This document shows positions 23,446 to 36,777 of a DNA stretch of 64,000 nt, in pieces. Both the position numbers and the translations under genes were made by a program. The notes under the pieces were generated by a model. That model did no database searches, had not been told where the DNA came from, and saw only the letters and a program-made list of their open reading frames with translations. The first letter of the stretch is position 1; each line of letters opens with the position of its first letter. Origin of the DNA: Botryotinia globosa (taxonomy: Eukaryota > Ascomycota > Leotiomycetes > Helotiales > Sclerotiniaceae); assembly GCA_014898425.1 (NCBI GenBank), contig RCSZ01000007.1, positions 930,001-994,000 of the forward strand. Reading direction: 5' to 3'.

Positions 23446-23616
23446 GTTGTTGTTGAATTGATAAAAGAAATTGATTCAAAACTGAATTTGTTGTAGTTGC
23501 TCAGCCTTGTCAAATTTGTTAAACTTACAAAATATTATTTCCTCCACACCCAAACCCACTTTGAAACAACATGGAACAACATTAACCCGACTGAGCACGA
23601 GCCATCAAACAATACA
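23446..23616. promoter_or_regulatory. Compact bidirectional promoter, EFG1 / SEA4
   Basis: Only 171 bases separate the two start codons, so the 5' UTRs and both core promoters overlap or abut. An ACAAC-rich stretch near 23560-23580 precedes the SEA4 start. No factor site is claimed. Confidence 0.65.
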
Positions 23617-26600
23617 ATGGCAGACAGCTTGTGAGTATTTTGGTTTACTTTTGATGATTATTATTACTACTTCTCAGCTCTTCTCACGTCTAGAAGTTCA
23701 AGAGATCGAATTCAGTGCAAATTTATATCTCACTGTTTTGTTGTGTATGGCGAGAGAGAAAATCACAGAATCAACTTTCAAGCAATATATGAAATTTGGG
23801 AGCTATCTAACTAATAGTTGACTTATAGATCGAAAGACGCAGGACAGCGTACTATTCCAAATTTATTTGGATCTCAGAACAGTCGAACTAATAAAGTATT
23901 CAAACCTATCGCTACTTGTTCTGGTTACGACTACGACTTCAGAGTCGGAACCCTTGAAAATATAAATAATTTCCTTGGAAATACGGATATTATAGAGGAG
24001 CAGGGCTACGAATTCAAGACCTACCCAGAGCTAAACTGTGCTAATCATGAAGTTGTGAATACTATTATTTTCGATTTCACGTCTTTCCGATTCAGACCGA
24101 AACCGTCGCAATCAGCAATTTCTCATCTAAAGGGTGAGTTCTTTTGAGTTGTCTTGAATGCAGGCAGATCAGCTGATAGGTACTTCTTGCAGGCTGGTCC
24201 CAAGACCCACTGGGCATTTGGCGATACAACCAGCCGGATAGAAACGCAAGAGTTGAAAGGGTTAAACTCTTAGATTGGGATAGAGTACCAGATTGGCACT
24301 TTCCGGGAAATATGGACAAGACGGAAGGAATCATTAGATGGTCGCCAAACTCGGCTCGTGCACAGTTTGTCGCGTTCAACTTGAATTATCGAATCCTTCA
24401 AGTCTATGAGGCCAAGGGTCTTGCACGGCCAGGTAAATTCGAGTATGAACCCTTATCTCGTTACATTGATATTCCCTCTTTGAACACTTTCGACTGGTCG
24501 CCAGTTGTCGAAGGTTTGGTTGCTGTTGGTACTTCTAGTGGCGAACTTCAATTGCTACGAGTTGATGACAATTCTAATGCTGTCTTGTCTCTTTCCATCA
24601 AACAACCAAGAGCATGTCAAGCCGTTGCTTTTAATACTACTGGACTACTAGCAATTGGTCTCGAAAGAGTTCGCAATGATGGCTCCCTGCAGATTTGGGA
24701 TGTCAATCAACGGCTAACTGGTTGGGATACCTCTCAGCCAGGATGGAAGGTACCAAATAATGCGGTCGAGCCGAGAAAGTTAGAGTCGGCCACCGTGAGT
24801 GGACGTGAGAAAAGCACCCTTGATGGCGCTACTGACAACACCCAACAGGTAACTAGCATTAAGTTCTTCGAGGATCAACCGCAAACCCTTGCTATTGGTA
24901 TCAAGAACTCTTGTGTTCGAATCCATGATCTCAGAGGTTAGTTCAATTCCATAATGTTAGATCTATATACTAAAACATAACAGATCCGAGCGGCGGAGTA
25001 ATCACATTTCAAACTAAATGTAACAATAACCTTACTATCGACTACTCAGACCCCAACTATTTTGCTTCCTCCTCTTTAGACCAACCTGGACTCATGGTCT
25101 GGGATAGACGTGCCAGCACACGAGCCACAGCCTCTCCAATGTATTTAGATGCTTTTGATAACGATGGATATGTTTGGGGAGCCGCTCTGCAACTAAAGAA
25201 GGTCATTTCTACCGACAAACAGGGTTCGTATATTAAATCATTGCGCTATTGCAGGGAGCACCGAGGAACTTTGGGTGTTCTCTCAAACGCCGGTCAACTT
25301 CAAATCTTGAAGACTAACAAAGAGTATTATGATCCTGGCTCTGAAGACGATGTCAAAGGAAGCCCGGAGTTACTTCAGGTTAAGAAGTCATTTGATCTCG
25401 AATACCCATATGTAGACCCAGATCATGGTCGCAGGCAAGAGGATAGAATTGTCTCTTTTGATTGGTTAACACTAGGAAATACAGATTTGCAGCCTCGCGC
25501 TGTTGCGTTGAGAGCTTCAGGATCATTTGAGATTATGCAAGCACCACCCTCTAGTAATGGTCAAATGATGGACTTCATGCCATGGCAACCGCCACATAAT
25601 CACGACAAGGTACCCTATCACACTTTGATGGACTTCGCAGATGCCACCGAGCGTCGGGAAAACCTTGGTCCCCTTTTTGCAGAAGAGTTGAAGTTTAATA
25701 CACCAGTTTTTGGGCCAGACGGATACAACACCCCACACGTTCAAAAGTCTTTAGCGGCTGCTCTCGACAAAGCTCTTGAGCGCCCGGGAGCTCCAGCATC
25801 AGAAGTCAAAGCGGAAACCCCTGGCAGTCAGATCAAAAGAGCAGCCTTTACAAAAGCAACTTTTGCAGAAGCTATCGACCGGCAGCTTTTGACCGTTAAC
25901 GATCCAGTATCTGAAACATTTGCCAAGAGAGGCGGTGCTGGCGATCATGGTGGGCTTGGCTCCTTGAACAACAAATTATCCGCTATGAGTCTTTCGGGCA
26001 AGGGAAAGTCAAAGGCTCAGAATCTATCGACAACCGAGATTCGTTCAAGCAGGGAGATGCACGAAATTTTACTTGGATCTCGCATACCATCTTCTAAGGC
26101 CGAAGCTATGCTCATTGATAATCTGTTCATTCAACGCGCTCTCAATGGTTATTTGTTTGATTGCAACAAGAACAAATCACTAGTCAAGGACGATCCATGG
26201 CTGAGGGATGTGTGGTATTGGATTTCAGGTATGTCATTCTCTCTATTATCTTTGAAACTTTTTAACATTGTCAGTTGCCGAGAAAGCTGCTAAGGATGAC
26301 GGTATGCTATCTTCAACCCTTGATCTTAGCTATTTGGGAGTCCATACCTTGTGGAACAATAATCTTGGCGGGAAAGCCGAATCAAGACTTGTTGAGAGCA
26401 CTGTTATCCCTGATCCCACTCAGTGGGAACGGCTTATTGCTTCTGTAAATAAGCGTGTCGGCCATGAAGAATATACTGGTGTGCCAACTATGAAGCCTCA
26501 ACATCGACAATTGTGCCTTGCCCAGTGCAGTTTTGCAACACCTGCCGCAGAGCTAAAAGAGATGCTGGCTCGTCTAGAGGGAAGAGGAGAATTTACTAAA

Positions 26601-27647
26601 GCAGCTGCACGGGCGTTGTTTGAGGGCGAACCTGAACAAGCAGTCGAGATCCTGAGACGTGGAGACAAAGAGCTAGTATTTGTTGCTGTAGCACTCGATG
26701 TCACTGTCAAGAGTCCTCCCAACGTTGATCTCTCTAATTGGACTAAGACGCTTCGAGAACAAGCTCACATGTCGGACGATCCATATCTAAGAGCTATATT
26801 TAGCTACATCACAACGAGAGACTGGGAGGTCATCGCAAATGAGACGGCTTTACCATTGAGATATCGTGCCGGTGTGGCTTTAAGATATCTTAGCGACCTG
26901 CAACTTACAGAGTGGCTCGACAAGGAAATGGAAGAAGCTATCAAACACGGAGACATCGAAGGTATCGTTCTTGCAGGAATCACGGACAACATGGTCGATA
27001 TCTTGGCGAAATATGTCGCAAAATTCTTTGACTACCAAACCGCCATTCTAATCATGTCTTTCTGCTACCCTCGTTACATCTCCGACATCCGTTGCGATGC
27101 CTGGCGTCGTGACTACCAAGCTTATCTAAATCGCCATCAACAATTTATACTACGCGTCCAATTTGACCAAGGCTCGGCCAAGAAGTCCCGTCAACGAGAC
27201 GGTATTCCAGTTATTAAACCCCCTATTCGCCAAGTTACTCTTCGTTGTCTCTTTTGCGATAACCGTTCGGCAAACGATCGTCACAATGCTACAGGAGCTG
27301 CTCCCGCACCTCCTAATTCATCCGCTGGTCCCTCTTCTAGCGCTGACGAACGCAATCCTTTAATGTCTAGCGGTATTAATGCTGGTCTTAGCTGTCCTCG
27401 CTGTGGCTCGCACCTACCTCGCTGTGGAATCTGTTTAGAGATTTGTGGCTCTCCAAGATCGGACAGGCCTGAGCTTTCGGAGGATCCATTGGTGAAGAGG
27501 ATGGGCAATCAATTAACTTTCTGCATGAAATGCAAGCATGCTGCTCATATGGATCATGCGGTAAATTGGTTTGATAGACACGTGGAATGTCCAGTTGCCG
27601 AGTGCAAATGTCAGTGTAACTTTAGGTCTAACGTGGACATTGCTTGA
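23617..27647 (+). CDS. sea4: SEA/GATOR2 complex subunit Sea4 (MIOS orthologue)
   Basis: Sea4 is a scaffold of SEACAT/GATOR2 on the vacuole, which relieves inhibition of TORC1 when amino acids are present. Exons are 23617..23630, 23829..24133, 24193..24936, 24984..26228 and 26275..27647 (1,226 residues). The first intron is 198 nt, the rest 46-59 nt. WD40 repeats make up the N-terminal propeller (for example IIRWSPNSARAQFVAFNLNY, NTFDWSPVVEGLVAVGTSSG and PGLMVWDRRASTRATASPMY). An alpha-solenoid follows. The C-terminal RING/zinc-ribbon region holds paired Cys/His motifs (CLFCDNRSANDRH; CPRCGSHLPRCGICLEICGS; FCMKCKHAAHMDHAVNWF; HVECPVAECKCQC), the arrangement seen in MIOS. The first coding exon is just MADS plus two bases. 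It is divergent from EFG1. Confidence 0.92.
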
Positions 27648-29185
27648 TTTTATGAGGGGTTGGAACAAAAGGCAATCAGAATAATTGCCGATGGCGTTAT
27701 GAATGTATGAATACATCTGGGTGCATATGGGTGGATATACCCTTTTCTAGTATGAGACTGGAAGCTTAGTCTTACTAATAACACATCAGTGTAAAGAAGA
27801 ATTTTATCAACGCAAATAAATTTTTCGTTTCTGCTAAAGTTTCTAAAAGGCTACTTGATACCATTAGAAAACCAATCGCTTCGCTAGAGACAATTGTGAA
27901 TCGCAATAAAGTACTGTACATTCTGATCTTATGAGTTTACTGCACTTGAGTCTTATTCTGGTCAGTTACTCCCTTTCCCACAATCCATCAAACAGCCCAA
28001 TAACCAATCTCCAATTTACAGCCCTCATTTTCCCAACCACATCTCAATCATCTCCCTCGTTATCCTACTACATCTTTTACTCTTGCCCGTCATGTACCTA
28101 GCATCATCTATTACCTTCCCGTTCCCGTTCCCGTTCCCTAATCTGTTAATCATCCTCAATGCAGGTTTTAGAATCTCCGCTATCCCCATTGTTTACCCAC
28201 CCAAATTCGCACTACATTTCTCAATCTCCTCTACCCATGCTCGTAACGGAAGTATCTCTATTTGCGGTCGCTATCCTTTCCAAAACGACCTTGGGGTATC
28301 TCGACAAGTAGATCCCAGGAAATACAAGCTGGATTGACGATATTGTATACTTGAATGTTTTTGTCATCGTGCTTGCTCTCCATACATAAAAGCCCTTCCA
28401 TCGCCCGTCAACATGGTTTGGAAGGAAGGAAATACAAATGACCGAACTTCTGATCTGGCACTGTGAGATGAAAAGACCTAAACTGATTGCAAAGCACATG
28501 GGACCAGGGTGAGTATATCCCTCGGCGAGTATGAGGAAGGAAATCAATTGGTAGATTATCATAGCCAATATATCTAATATATCTAATTCACTTCATTCGA
28601 ATTTGGCTTCAACATAAATACCAGCTTCCGCCTGCCACCTCTTTCTCCTTATTTCTACAGCTCAGCTAATTTATCTCGCTCTGTCCATCCTCTGCAACTA
28701 CAAAACCGTGCTGCACCCATCCCAAATCCTCGTAATATACGCATAAGCGCATTTCGGCATACGAGAGTGAATGACATGGCTTTTCTCTTCTAGTAATCGC
28801 TTACTGAATCATCAACAATCGATAAGCACCCTCAATTCATTTCAGCACATCCACTGTTTTTGAACCAAAGCAACAACTTCAGACTATACCACTTCTTCTC
28901 CCTAAGCACTGTTTCAACCTAAAGCCCAATTGAAAGGATCAATGATATTCATTCTCCCATCCCAATACCTGCATATCCATTTGTGGTATAGTTTAAGTTT
29001 CGTTGCAATCACCGGCCAACCATGATATAAACATCCATTCCAACGCCATTCGAAAATGCAATGATTCCTCTCCTCCCCTCATGCCGTTCTAACAATCAGT
29101 AAGTCTTTTCCGATCGGATATCAACGCAAACCTCATTGCTTCATCGCTACCATCGTCCCTGACCTGTGCAAATGAATGCAGTGCC
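27648..29185. other. 1.5-kb convergent intergenic region
   Basis: This lies between the stops of SEA4 and LOS1. It is long for a convergent gap. It contains a TTCCCG repeat (four units near 28109-28134) and C+T-rich DNA at 27970-28140 and 28620-28900. Open frames here lack starts in good context and match no protein I know. It may hold long 3' UTRs or an unannotated non-coding transcript. Confidence 0.5.
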
Positions 29186-32100
29186 CTAAGCTTTTCCTTT
29201 CATCCAGTTCTGCAAAAACGTCGCCAGTCCCTTTCTTTCAGGACTCTCCACCATGCTCTTAATAAATCCGCTACCATCTACACCCATACTTGGGAAGAAA
29301 TTGCCCTGTAAATGCTCCACAAACATATTTCCAGTCTTCATATAGATGACCTGTTCCAACCCCGCCAATTCATTCAAAACGCTCTTGGATTGTGCATCGA
29401 CCAATGGTCTGAAGTTTGGATCGCGAAGAACTTCCCAGCAAACCGGATGAAAACGTTCAATGAGAAAACTATCAAAGCCGGGGAACGTTGGTTGAGGGGA
29501 AACAGGCGAGGTAATGGGCTGGCCTGGAGTCGCAATTGTTGGGCCACCCCAGATCTCTGCCATCTTGGTCATAACGTTAAAGGCAATCTTGCTGGCCGCG
29601 AGATTTCCATTTTCATTTGTGACTGTCTTCGCCAAGGTTGTGACCGACTGAATAAGGGGGTCAAAGAACGCTTGATTCTGCTCGCTGACAAGAACGGAAC
29701 CGAGCTCGTTATTCAAGATGACCGTCACGAAGGTCAAATATTCTCTTCGCAATTCAGCGAGTTGAATTCCATCATCTGTTCCCGTAACCGGCTCGCTTAA
29801 GCTAGCAAAAACTCGTTGGAAAAGTGGCGTGAGTAGGGAGTTGAGAACTTCATGTATATCCTTCTTAAATCCAAATACCACTTGATCCAATAACCTTAAG
29901 AACATGGCGATTTCTTCCTTGGAAGAACTTTGGGACAGTAAGCCATCGATCCATCTTGGAAGGAGAGGGAGCATAGCAACTCCCATGACTCCCATCAGTC
30001 TAGAGAATGAGGATCTTGCTGCATTACGGACCTCGAAAGAGGCCTTGAGTGCCTCGAGCGCAAACAAAATTGCTTCCGCGGCACGGCTGAATTCAATGGT
30101 TATCTCTTTGACAGGTGCTTGTCCAGCCCTTTTTCCTTCTCCAGGGGACCAGTCAGAAAATCCATGGGCTAATGATCCGAGAGCGAAAACGATGTGATGA
30201 ATTTGTAGAACAGCTTGTGCGTTTCCCGACTTAGCTTGCTCTAAGTTTCGCTCAATGTCTGAGAACAGAGGATCCATGATTGTTCTTGCATAAATGGCTT
30301 GCTTCTCTATTGGTGTTGAAGTTGTGGATGAAATACAACCAATTGCCTCGTAAAGATTGAGTTGGGCATTGAATGCAACATCCGCTGCATCATGGTTGCC
30401 ATCATCTGATGACATGTCATCATCATTTTCCCTGGGTACCTCTGCCTTCAAAGGAAGGAGATCACTGATTGATTGAATGATAGTCTCCGCAACATTGCCT
30501 ACTTGACCTCTCAAGTGTTTTACAAATCGGTGAAATAGATACCACGAACGTATCCTGACCCGTGAATGACTATGGTGCACAAAACTAACAAATTGCTCGA
30601 GAACTTGAGGAATATATTGGGTTTGGTTCTCAAAAAACGAACAGTATCGAACGCATATTTCCATATATTGGAGTGAAATGGCAGGATGATTGAATGAAGC
30701 AATGCCTATTTACAATTAGTGAATTCTCCTGTGAAGGTGTGCTCGCACAATCTTACCGGATTCGACCATTCTAGACATCATGACGATTAAACGTTCGGCT
30801 GCAATGCTGGATGGCTGGCTTTTGGCATAGAGGCCACCATTGACGAGTGTAAGTTCCCCAAAAAGGTACATTTCGTGTAGTGCAAGGTCTAAATCACGCC
30901 AGTCTATCTGACCATTTTGCTCTTCGAGTCTCTGGAATGTACTTCCAATCACGTTGCTCAAGAGATCAACATACAGAGCTTCATCAACTGCAGCGATAGT
31001 CTTTTGAAGGACCTGTAATCTTTTTCGAAGCTCTTGGAATTCAGCCTCGTCTGTTAATTCATCCTCGTCGGCGTATGAAGAAGTGTCATCGTATCTCATT
31101 TTTTGTATTATCGCATTGAGAATAGGTGTCAACATGGCGGAATATGCAGGTGGTAATGGTTGCGCTTTGCGTAAGAATGTGTTGAGCTCTGTGAGAGATG
31201 GTATGACTGTTGCGCATATCTCGTCGTACTCGTCCGAGAAAAATCTGAGTAGAAGTGGAAGGAAAGTTTGCAATAATTGTTCTGCTTGAGCTCGAACGTC
31301 GGGTTCAACTTTGGTGTCCTCGAGGATTTTGACCAGATCTGAAACAACGTTGTTGACCAGTTTTGCAACCGCTTCCGCAAGGTCGGTATCATAGCTAGAA
31401 GTGTTCCGTAAGTCGTGTAGGGCTGGACTAGCGATAAGTTGCGACACAACTTCTGCAAGATTCAAGAACAGAATCATTCCTATCTTATCAGAAGGTTTCA
31501 TCTTCTTTGCCACAATCTCTGTGAAGCAGTCTATTGCTGCATCCTTGACTTTGTCTTCACCACCGTTAGGGTTTCGGCCAACCAATGGAAACAACAAATT
31601 CAAGATATCCTGATTTACGACTAAAGAGATATCAATCCACGAGACCCATTTTCCAATAACCTTCAATGTCATTTCAACAATGGCATCGTTGTTGCCTTGC
31701 CAGTATGTAAGAATTTGTTGAAAAGAGCCTGCGACCGTCTGTACATCCCGAGCACGCACAAGGTCCTTCAACTCAACGTTTCGCTTTGTCTCTTCTCCAG
31801 CTCTGGCTATCATCAGATCGGCAATCTCGTCATGGATAGAGCTCAAAAGCCGCAAATATAATACAACTCCAGAAAGATTATCCACTGATCCATTTTGATG
31901 ACCTGCGAAGCTTAAGAAATCTCTGATGAAACTTTCCCAGCCTTCCTTGTATAATGATGAGAACAAAAATGTCAAGGTTTGTGTGAGCTTGTTCTGTAAA
32001 GCGGGTGGATCGACCTCGCTCCCAGAGGCATATGTTCTTCTGACATAGTCATGTAATTGTTCTTTGAGCCCACGCAAGCTTTGATCATCTATATGCTGAG

Positions 32101-32424
32101 TTTGAATCGCATTGTTGACAATGTCCAGTGAAACTAATCGTACGACTTCGGCGGCTTTTGGAGCTCTGGTGAAGAGGTTAAGGCATGCTTGTAGGCTCGA
32201 GGTGTCGCCTCGGACTTGAGTGAGATATTGAACCGCTTGTTCTTTTAAGTTTGGGTCGGATCGAGGGTCCCATGCGATTTCGATGGCTTTCTCAATCTAC
32301 AGAATAATGGTAGATTAGTACAGATGTTCCATCCTTTATATCCAAACTTCCATTCTCGAGCAATACCCCCGCGAGCGCAGAAGTTCCCGGAAGCGGTGTA
32401 TCAAGAACATACCTGGGCGTCCAT
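29186..32424 (-). CDS. los1: Exportin-T (Los1), tRNA nuclear export receptor
   Basis: Los1 is the karyopherin-beta that carries mature tRNA out of the nucleus with Ran-GTP. Exons are 32424..32413, 32296..30757 and 30705..29186 (1,023 residues). Exon 1 codes only MDAQ. Intron 1 is 116 nt and intron 2 is 51 nt. The N-terminal Ran-binding HEAT repeats begin IEKAIEIAWDPRSDPNLKEQ, followed by TFLFSSLYKEGWESFIRDFL. Central and C-terminal HEAT repeats include RSWYLFHRFVKHLRGQ and EVRNAARSSFSRLMGVMGVA; the tail is FLQNWMKGKA. Length matches fungal exportin-T. The start is the first ATG before a strong GTATGT donor. Confidence 0.93.
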
Positions 32425-33586
32425 GACTGCTGTATTCCCAAGAACTAAAGCTTGAGGTTACAGCAGACAGAAAGGTTTAGGAAGTTCAGATGATCCACAA
32501 TTATTGTAAAGTAAATCGCATGTACATCTGTAGCATTCTTTGAGACTCCGCTATCAAGTCATGATAATTTTTAGATTGATTCGTTGAATGGTTGGGGACG
32601 AGACAAAAACTTGCAATAGAAAGAAGACTTGATGCACGATGGTAAACTTGTACGTTGAATCCCTATTTGGTTTTTGAGTTTGTATCCTGAGCTCTTAAAA
32701 TAACTTTTGTTGCCAGTTTTTTGCAATATGATGTTGGAAAAGTTCTACTGAAAGCGGTTCTTCAGAAGATAGGTACTGCCCCACCACAACACACAAATCT
32801 GAATGAAGGGTAAGGCAAGGTTTAATTTCAGCCTTTCGCTTGGTGAAAAGGTGACACGTGAGAGACGGCCCCTATTTTATCCGGATTCAGTCTTCAGTTG
32901 GGTACTTTTACTCGTTGCCACCACTATTGAGGAGTTCCCAAGGGGGGTTCTCTGACGAATCTGAGAATACTTGAAGGAAAGAAGGTCGGCGTTGGACATA
33001 AAATTTAAATTCACACTGTATAATCTATATCACCCAGTTATGTTATTGAATACGTTTAGATATCTTTCAAAACTATGTTCATTAATAGTCTCTATTTAAG
33101 TCAAGGTAATAAAAAGAAATCCTATGTCGTTATGATAAATATCATCAGACATGTACATCAATTCCTCATTTGTCACATTACCCCCTTCAAAAAATTTGAT
33201 GCTGTTTCAAAATCTGTCCGGTATGTATGTGGTTATCCTTTCATCATGCTTTCAAAGCTGGGATCAAAAATGAAAATCCACGACAGAAAACGCCTGCAAT
33301 GGAATCTAATCCCCAAATTCTATGAGGCGTCGCATTTTCGACGCGCGTAAATAGTGATTTTGATGCAAATATACACTCCGGCCATTAAAAAAGCTAGAAG
33401 GGCCAAGAGATCAAGAGGAAGAAGAACGCCCGCCAGTAGGAACCCCATCCATGCTTTACGTCGCCAACATGTTCTCCCAGGATCATGAGAAGCCTGTGTG
33501 AAATCAGAACGTTGACACGAACTTTTTGATGTGTTGTGAGAGGTGGATTGATCTTGATTGATATCCTGATTCTGATCTTCATCAGG
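32425..33586. other. Intergenic: LOS1 promoter and 3' end of the co-chaperone gene
   Basis: About 1.16 kb. It should contain the LOS1 promoter on the right-hand strand sense and the 3' UTR of the downstream minus-strand J-domain gene. AT-rich DNA with no repeat structure is seen near 33000-33200. No gene is supported. Confidence 0.5.
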
Positions 33587-35861
33587 TCACTGGAACGAGA
33601 ATCCACCAGGAAAGCCTTGAGGAGCGCCCCGAGCGCGACCTCCCTGCGGCATACCTCCACCGAAACTGTGGAAACCACCTCCACCTCCACGGCCCCCTCC
33701 CATTTGGGCTCCAAACATTTGCATGAGAATTTCTATTGACAAAATTAGCAGTGCAAATTGGACCATCAAGGTTGTAGACTAACCTGGATCGATATTCATC
33801 CCCCCCCCACCACCTCCCATGCCGCCTCCAAAGCCATCCATTGGATCTTCCAAGTCTACACCACTATCGTATCGTGCACGTTTCCTGAAGTATTATGTCA
33901 GACTGCGCGGTAATGTCAGGAAAACTAGATCAAACTTACTCAGAATCACTCAAGGTCTCGTAGGCTTCTCCAATATCCTTGAATCGCTCCTCTGCATGTG
34001 GATCATCCCGGTTCTTATCTGGATGATGGATGATTGCAGCCTTTCTGTAAGCCTTCTTAATCTGGTTGTCATCTGCGTCCTTCTCAACGCCAAGAATCTT
34101 ATAGTAATCCTTTCTCTTGCTCTTCTTCAGCTCGAGTTCAGCTCTTCGTACCTCCCTAGCAATACTAGCGTCGGAAGGATCTTGTTCTTGCAACTGCTTG
34201 AGCTCGCGTACAGCTGCCTCCCACTGGCCAGACTCGCCAAGAGCGGTAGCTTTTGTCTTCTTTGCTTTGGTGTATGAAGGATCAAGTTGAAGAGCTTGAT
34301 CACAATCCTCGATAGCAGCCGCATAATCCTTGAGGCGAGATTTGCACAAAGCACGATTTTGAAGTAATTTGGAGTTTGTGCCTCTGTTTGTAGGGTCAAG
34401 CGCGAGAGCTTCACTGTACTTTTCGATGGCATTTGGGTATCGTCCAGCCTTGAACTCCACGTTTCCGTCGGTTTTCAACTGATCAACCTTCCTGACCAAT
34501 CTTAAATACTTGACTGCGTCTCTGTAATCAGGATCACATGTCAAAGCTTGTCGGAAATGCTGGATGGCCTTTTCATTTTCGCCTTGAGAGTATAAAGCTC
34601 TACCCCTCAGAACAAGCGCCTCAGGATCTTGGCTGTTTCCTCGTAACAAAGACATGGCAACATTTTGTGCATCTCCCAAGGCATTGACATTGCCCATCTT
34701 TAGATAAGCCTCACCACGCATTAATTGCCATTTGCGTGGCTTGGGTACACCCATACCAAGTAATCTTTCTGCCTGCTCAATAGAGTGTATTGCCATTGAT
34801 CCAGTTCCGTTCTTAAGGGCGTCTGCTGCAGACGCAAGATGTTGCAACATAGCTTTAGCTGGTGCCATATCTTTTGCTGAAGGTGGTGGTTGAATGCGGC
34901 CAAAGGTATCCATAGCCTCTTGTGGTAATCCCATGCTGATGTAAATTCGAGCCAATCGTAGAAGTACTTTGTGGTTGTTAGGATCAAGCTGGTCAGCTCG
35001 CTTGGAATCTTCTAAAGCCTGGTAGTATTGGCCAGCAGCCATGTAAGCAGCAGCACGATTGTTGATATAGGTGGACGATGATGGCATCACCTCGACAGCT
35101 ACAAATGGCAAAAAAAATCAGCAGTTGTCATGTATTAAACCCTTCCGAAGGCACGAACCCTTGGTGTATTCTTCAATAGCTTTCTTGTACTGCTTAGCCT
35201 TGTAGTATCTATTTCCCGAATCCTTGAATGCCTCTGCTTCTTCTGGGGTTGGTGGCGCTACCGCTTGAGGACTTGTTGGGTTTGATTTGTGAGCTGGTGG
35301 AGGAGGGGGTGGTCCCTCTCCATTAGCTGGAGCACTGTCACCATTGGGTGCACTTGGCTGAGGAGCAGGCTTGGGAGCAGACTTTGGAGCAGACTTTGGA
35401 GCAGACTTTGGAGCAGACTTTGAAGAAAGCTTACGAGCAGGCTCTGCTGGTTTTGAGGAGCTTGCTTGCGTGCTTGATTGTGAGTTGGTTGCAGGTGGTG
35501 GGGAAGGATTGCGAGCGCTGGCAGGAGCGTCAACGTCAATATCCATAGGTTCCGACATCCTGACTTGAGTTGATAACCTCCGCAGTTGATCTGGCGGAAG
35601 GTTTAAAGGGTGAGTAGTATTTGGATCAAAAGAATTTCGCGACGGGTATACACTCGATTTTGGTCGTATACGGCTGGATTTTGTTGAGCCTGATTGTTTT
35701 TCCTCTGATTTAATATTTTCCTCTTCTCTATTTTTACTTAATCTTGAGTAAGATTTCTTTAGTGGGGATTTTGAGCGAGGCGAATCCGTTTGAATCCCCT
35801 CCTCGTTATCTTCAGGTTTCTTTGGTTTTCTTGGTGTTTTTGAAAAGAGGTTAAAGGACAT
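33587..35861 (-). CDS. TPR and J-domain co-chaperone (DNAJC7/TPR2 type)
   Basis: TPR2-type co-chaperones bind Hsp70 and Hsp90 through TPRs and stimulate Hsp70 ATPase through the J domain. Exons are 35861..35159, 35098..33940, 33884..33784 and 33732..33587 (702 residues; introns 60, 55 and 51 nt). The N-terminal 210 residues are disordered, Ser/Pro/Lys-rich and include a fourfold SAPK repeat. TPRs start at [20 protein letters not shown] and include [20 protein letters not shown] and [20 protein letters not shown]. The J domain ([20 protein letters not shown]) has an intact HPD in [21 protein letters not shown] Gly-rich tail ([12 protein letters not shown]) ends in GFPGGFSFQ. The N-terminal extension is longer than in animal DNAJC7. 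Confidence 0.92.
35370..35430 (-). repeat. In-frame 12-bp tandem repeat coding SAPK
   Basis: Four to five copies of a 12-base unit (GGAGCAGACTTT on the plus strand) sit inside exon 1 of the TPR/J-domain gene. They encode the SAPK repeats. Because the period is a multiple of three, copy changes keep the frame. Confidence 0.85.
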
Positions 35862-36197
35862 TGAGAATAGATAATAATTCCCACTAGGATGACCGTGGGT
35901 GCGTGTAGCCGGTCTGACGAACGATTGTGGTTGGACAGACTGTGAGAACGAAAAATAAAATAAAAAATATGATATAACGGCTGGTTTTGATGTAATGGCT
36001 TATAGTGAGTGAAACCAGTAGTAACAGCCCTAGGGAGGTTGTGTGTGGCGTGTGGTGAATATAAGTTTTTTTCCGTAGCTAGAATCTTATAGAAGCTCTT
36101 AGAATATATTCAACAAGAACATGAACTCCCCAACTCCGTTTGATGCAGCACACATACAACACAATACCAGACGTCAAAACTCCATTTTGGTAGGGTA

Positions 36198-36240
36198 GAG
36201 AGAGAGAGAGAGAGAGGGAGAGAGAGGAAGAGAGGAAGAG
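36198..36240. repeat. GA-rich microsatellite
   Basis: This is an interrupted AG dinucleotide run with GAGAGAGGAAG variants. It lies in the presumed promoter or 5' UTR of the minus-strand co-chaperone gene, where it would read as CT in the transcript sense. Confidence 0.85.
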
Positions 36241-36689
36241 ACGGCGAAAGGGAAGAAAAATATAAAAGAAAGGTGGGAGGAAAGGATAAAGTATTTATGA
36301 AAGAGAGAGTAGGGGTTTATTTACTTTTGGGGGTTTCGCTTTTGCCTTTGCTTTTTTTGCGATTCTTGTCTCTCTTTTTTTTTCTTTCTTATCTTTTTCG
36401 TATATACCTGGTAGCCTTCTTCTCCGTCTTTATCCTGTTCTCCTCCTTGAATATTGTTGTCTTTTGGGGGATTGCGAACAAGCAAATTTGTTCGCTTCTT
36501 GAAGTGCGTCAAAGGCTATTTTCGGTATGAATGAGGAACTGAAAAAGAAGTCCCATAGGATACGAGAAGTGGAGTGAAGTCAAGACCGTGAGAGTGTGTG
36601 AGAGAGAGATTAAGAGGAGCGCAACAAGATATCTAAGATGAGAAAAATGGGCGAGTGGGTGGGTATGATCGAGGTTGGAAATATAGGTG

Positions 36690-36699
36690 GAGAGAGAGG

Positions 36700-36753
<54 letters not shown>

Positions 36754-36777
36754 GTGAGTGAGTGAGTGAGAGGGAGA
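36690..36777. repeat. Long GA dinucleotide repeat merging into GTGA repeat
   Basis: Roughly 30 GA units are followed by five TGAG units. This is one of the longest simple repeats in the window and probably highly variable among strains. Confidence 0.93.

Noticed and set aside
28083..28568. Overlapping open frames on both strands between SEA4 and LOS1
   Set aside because: No domain, no splice logic, and composition typical of C+T-rich intergenic DNA.
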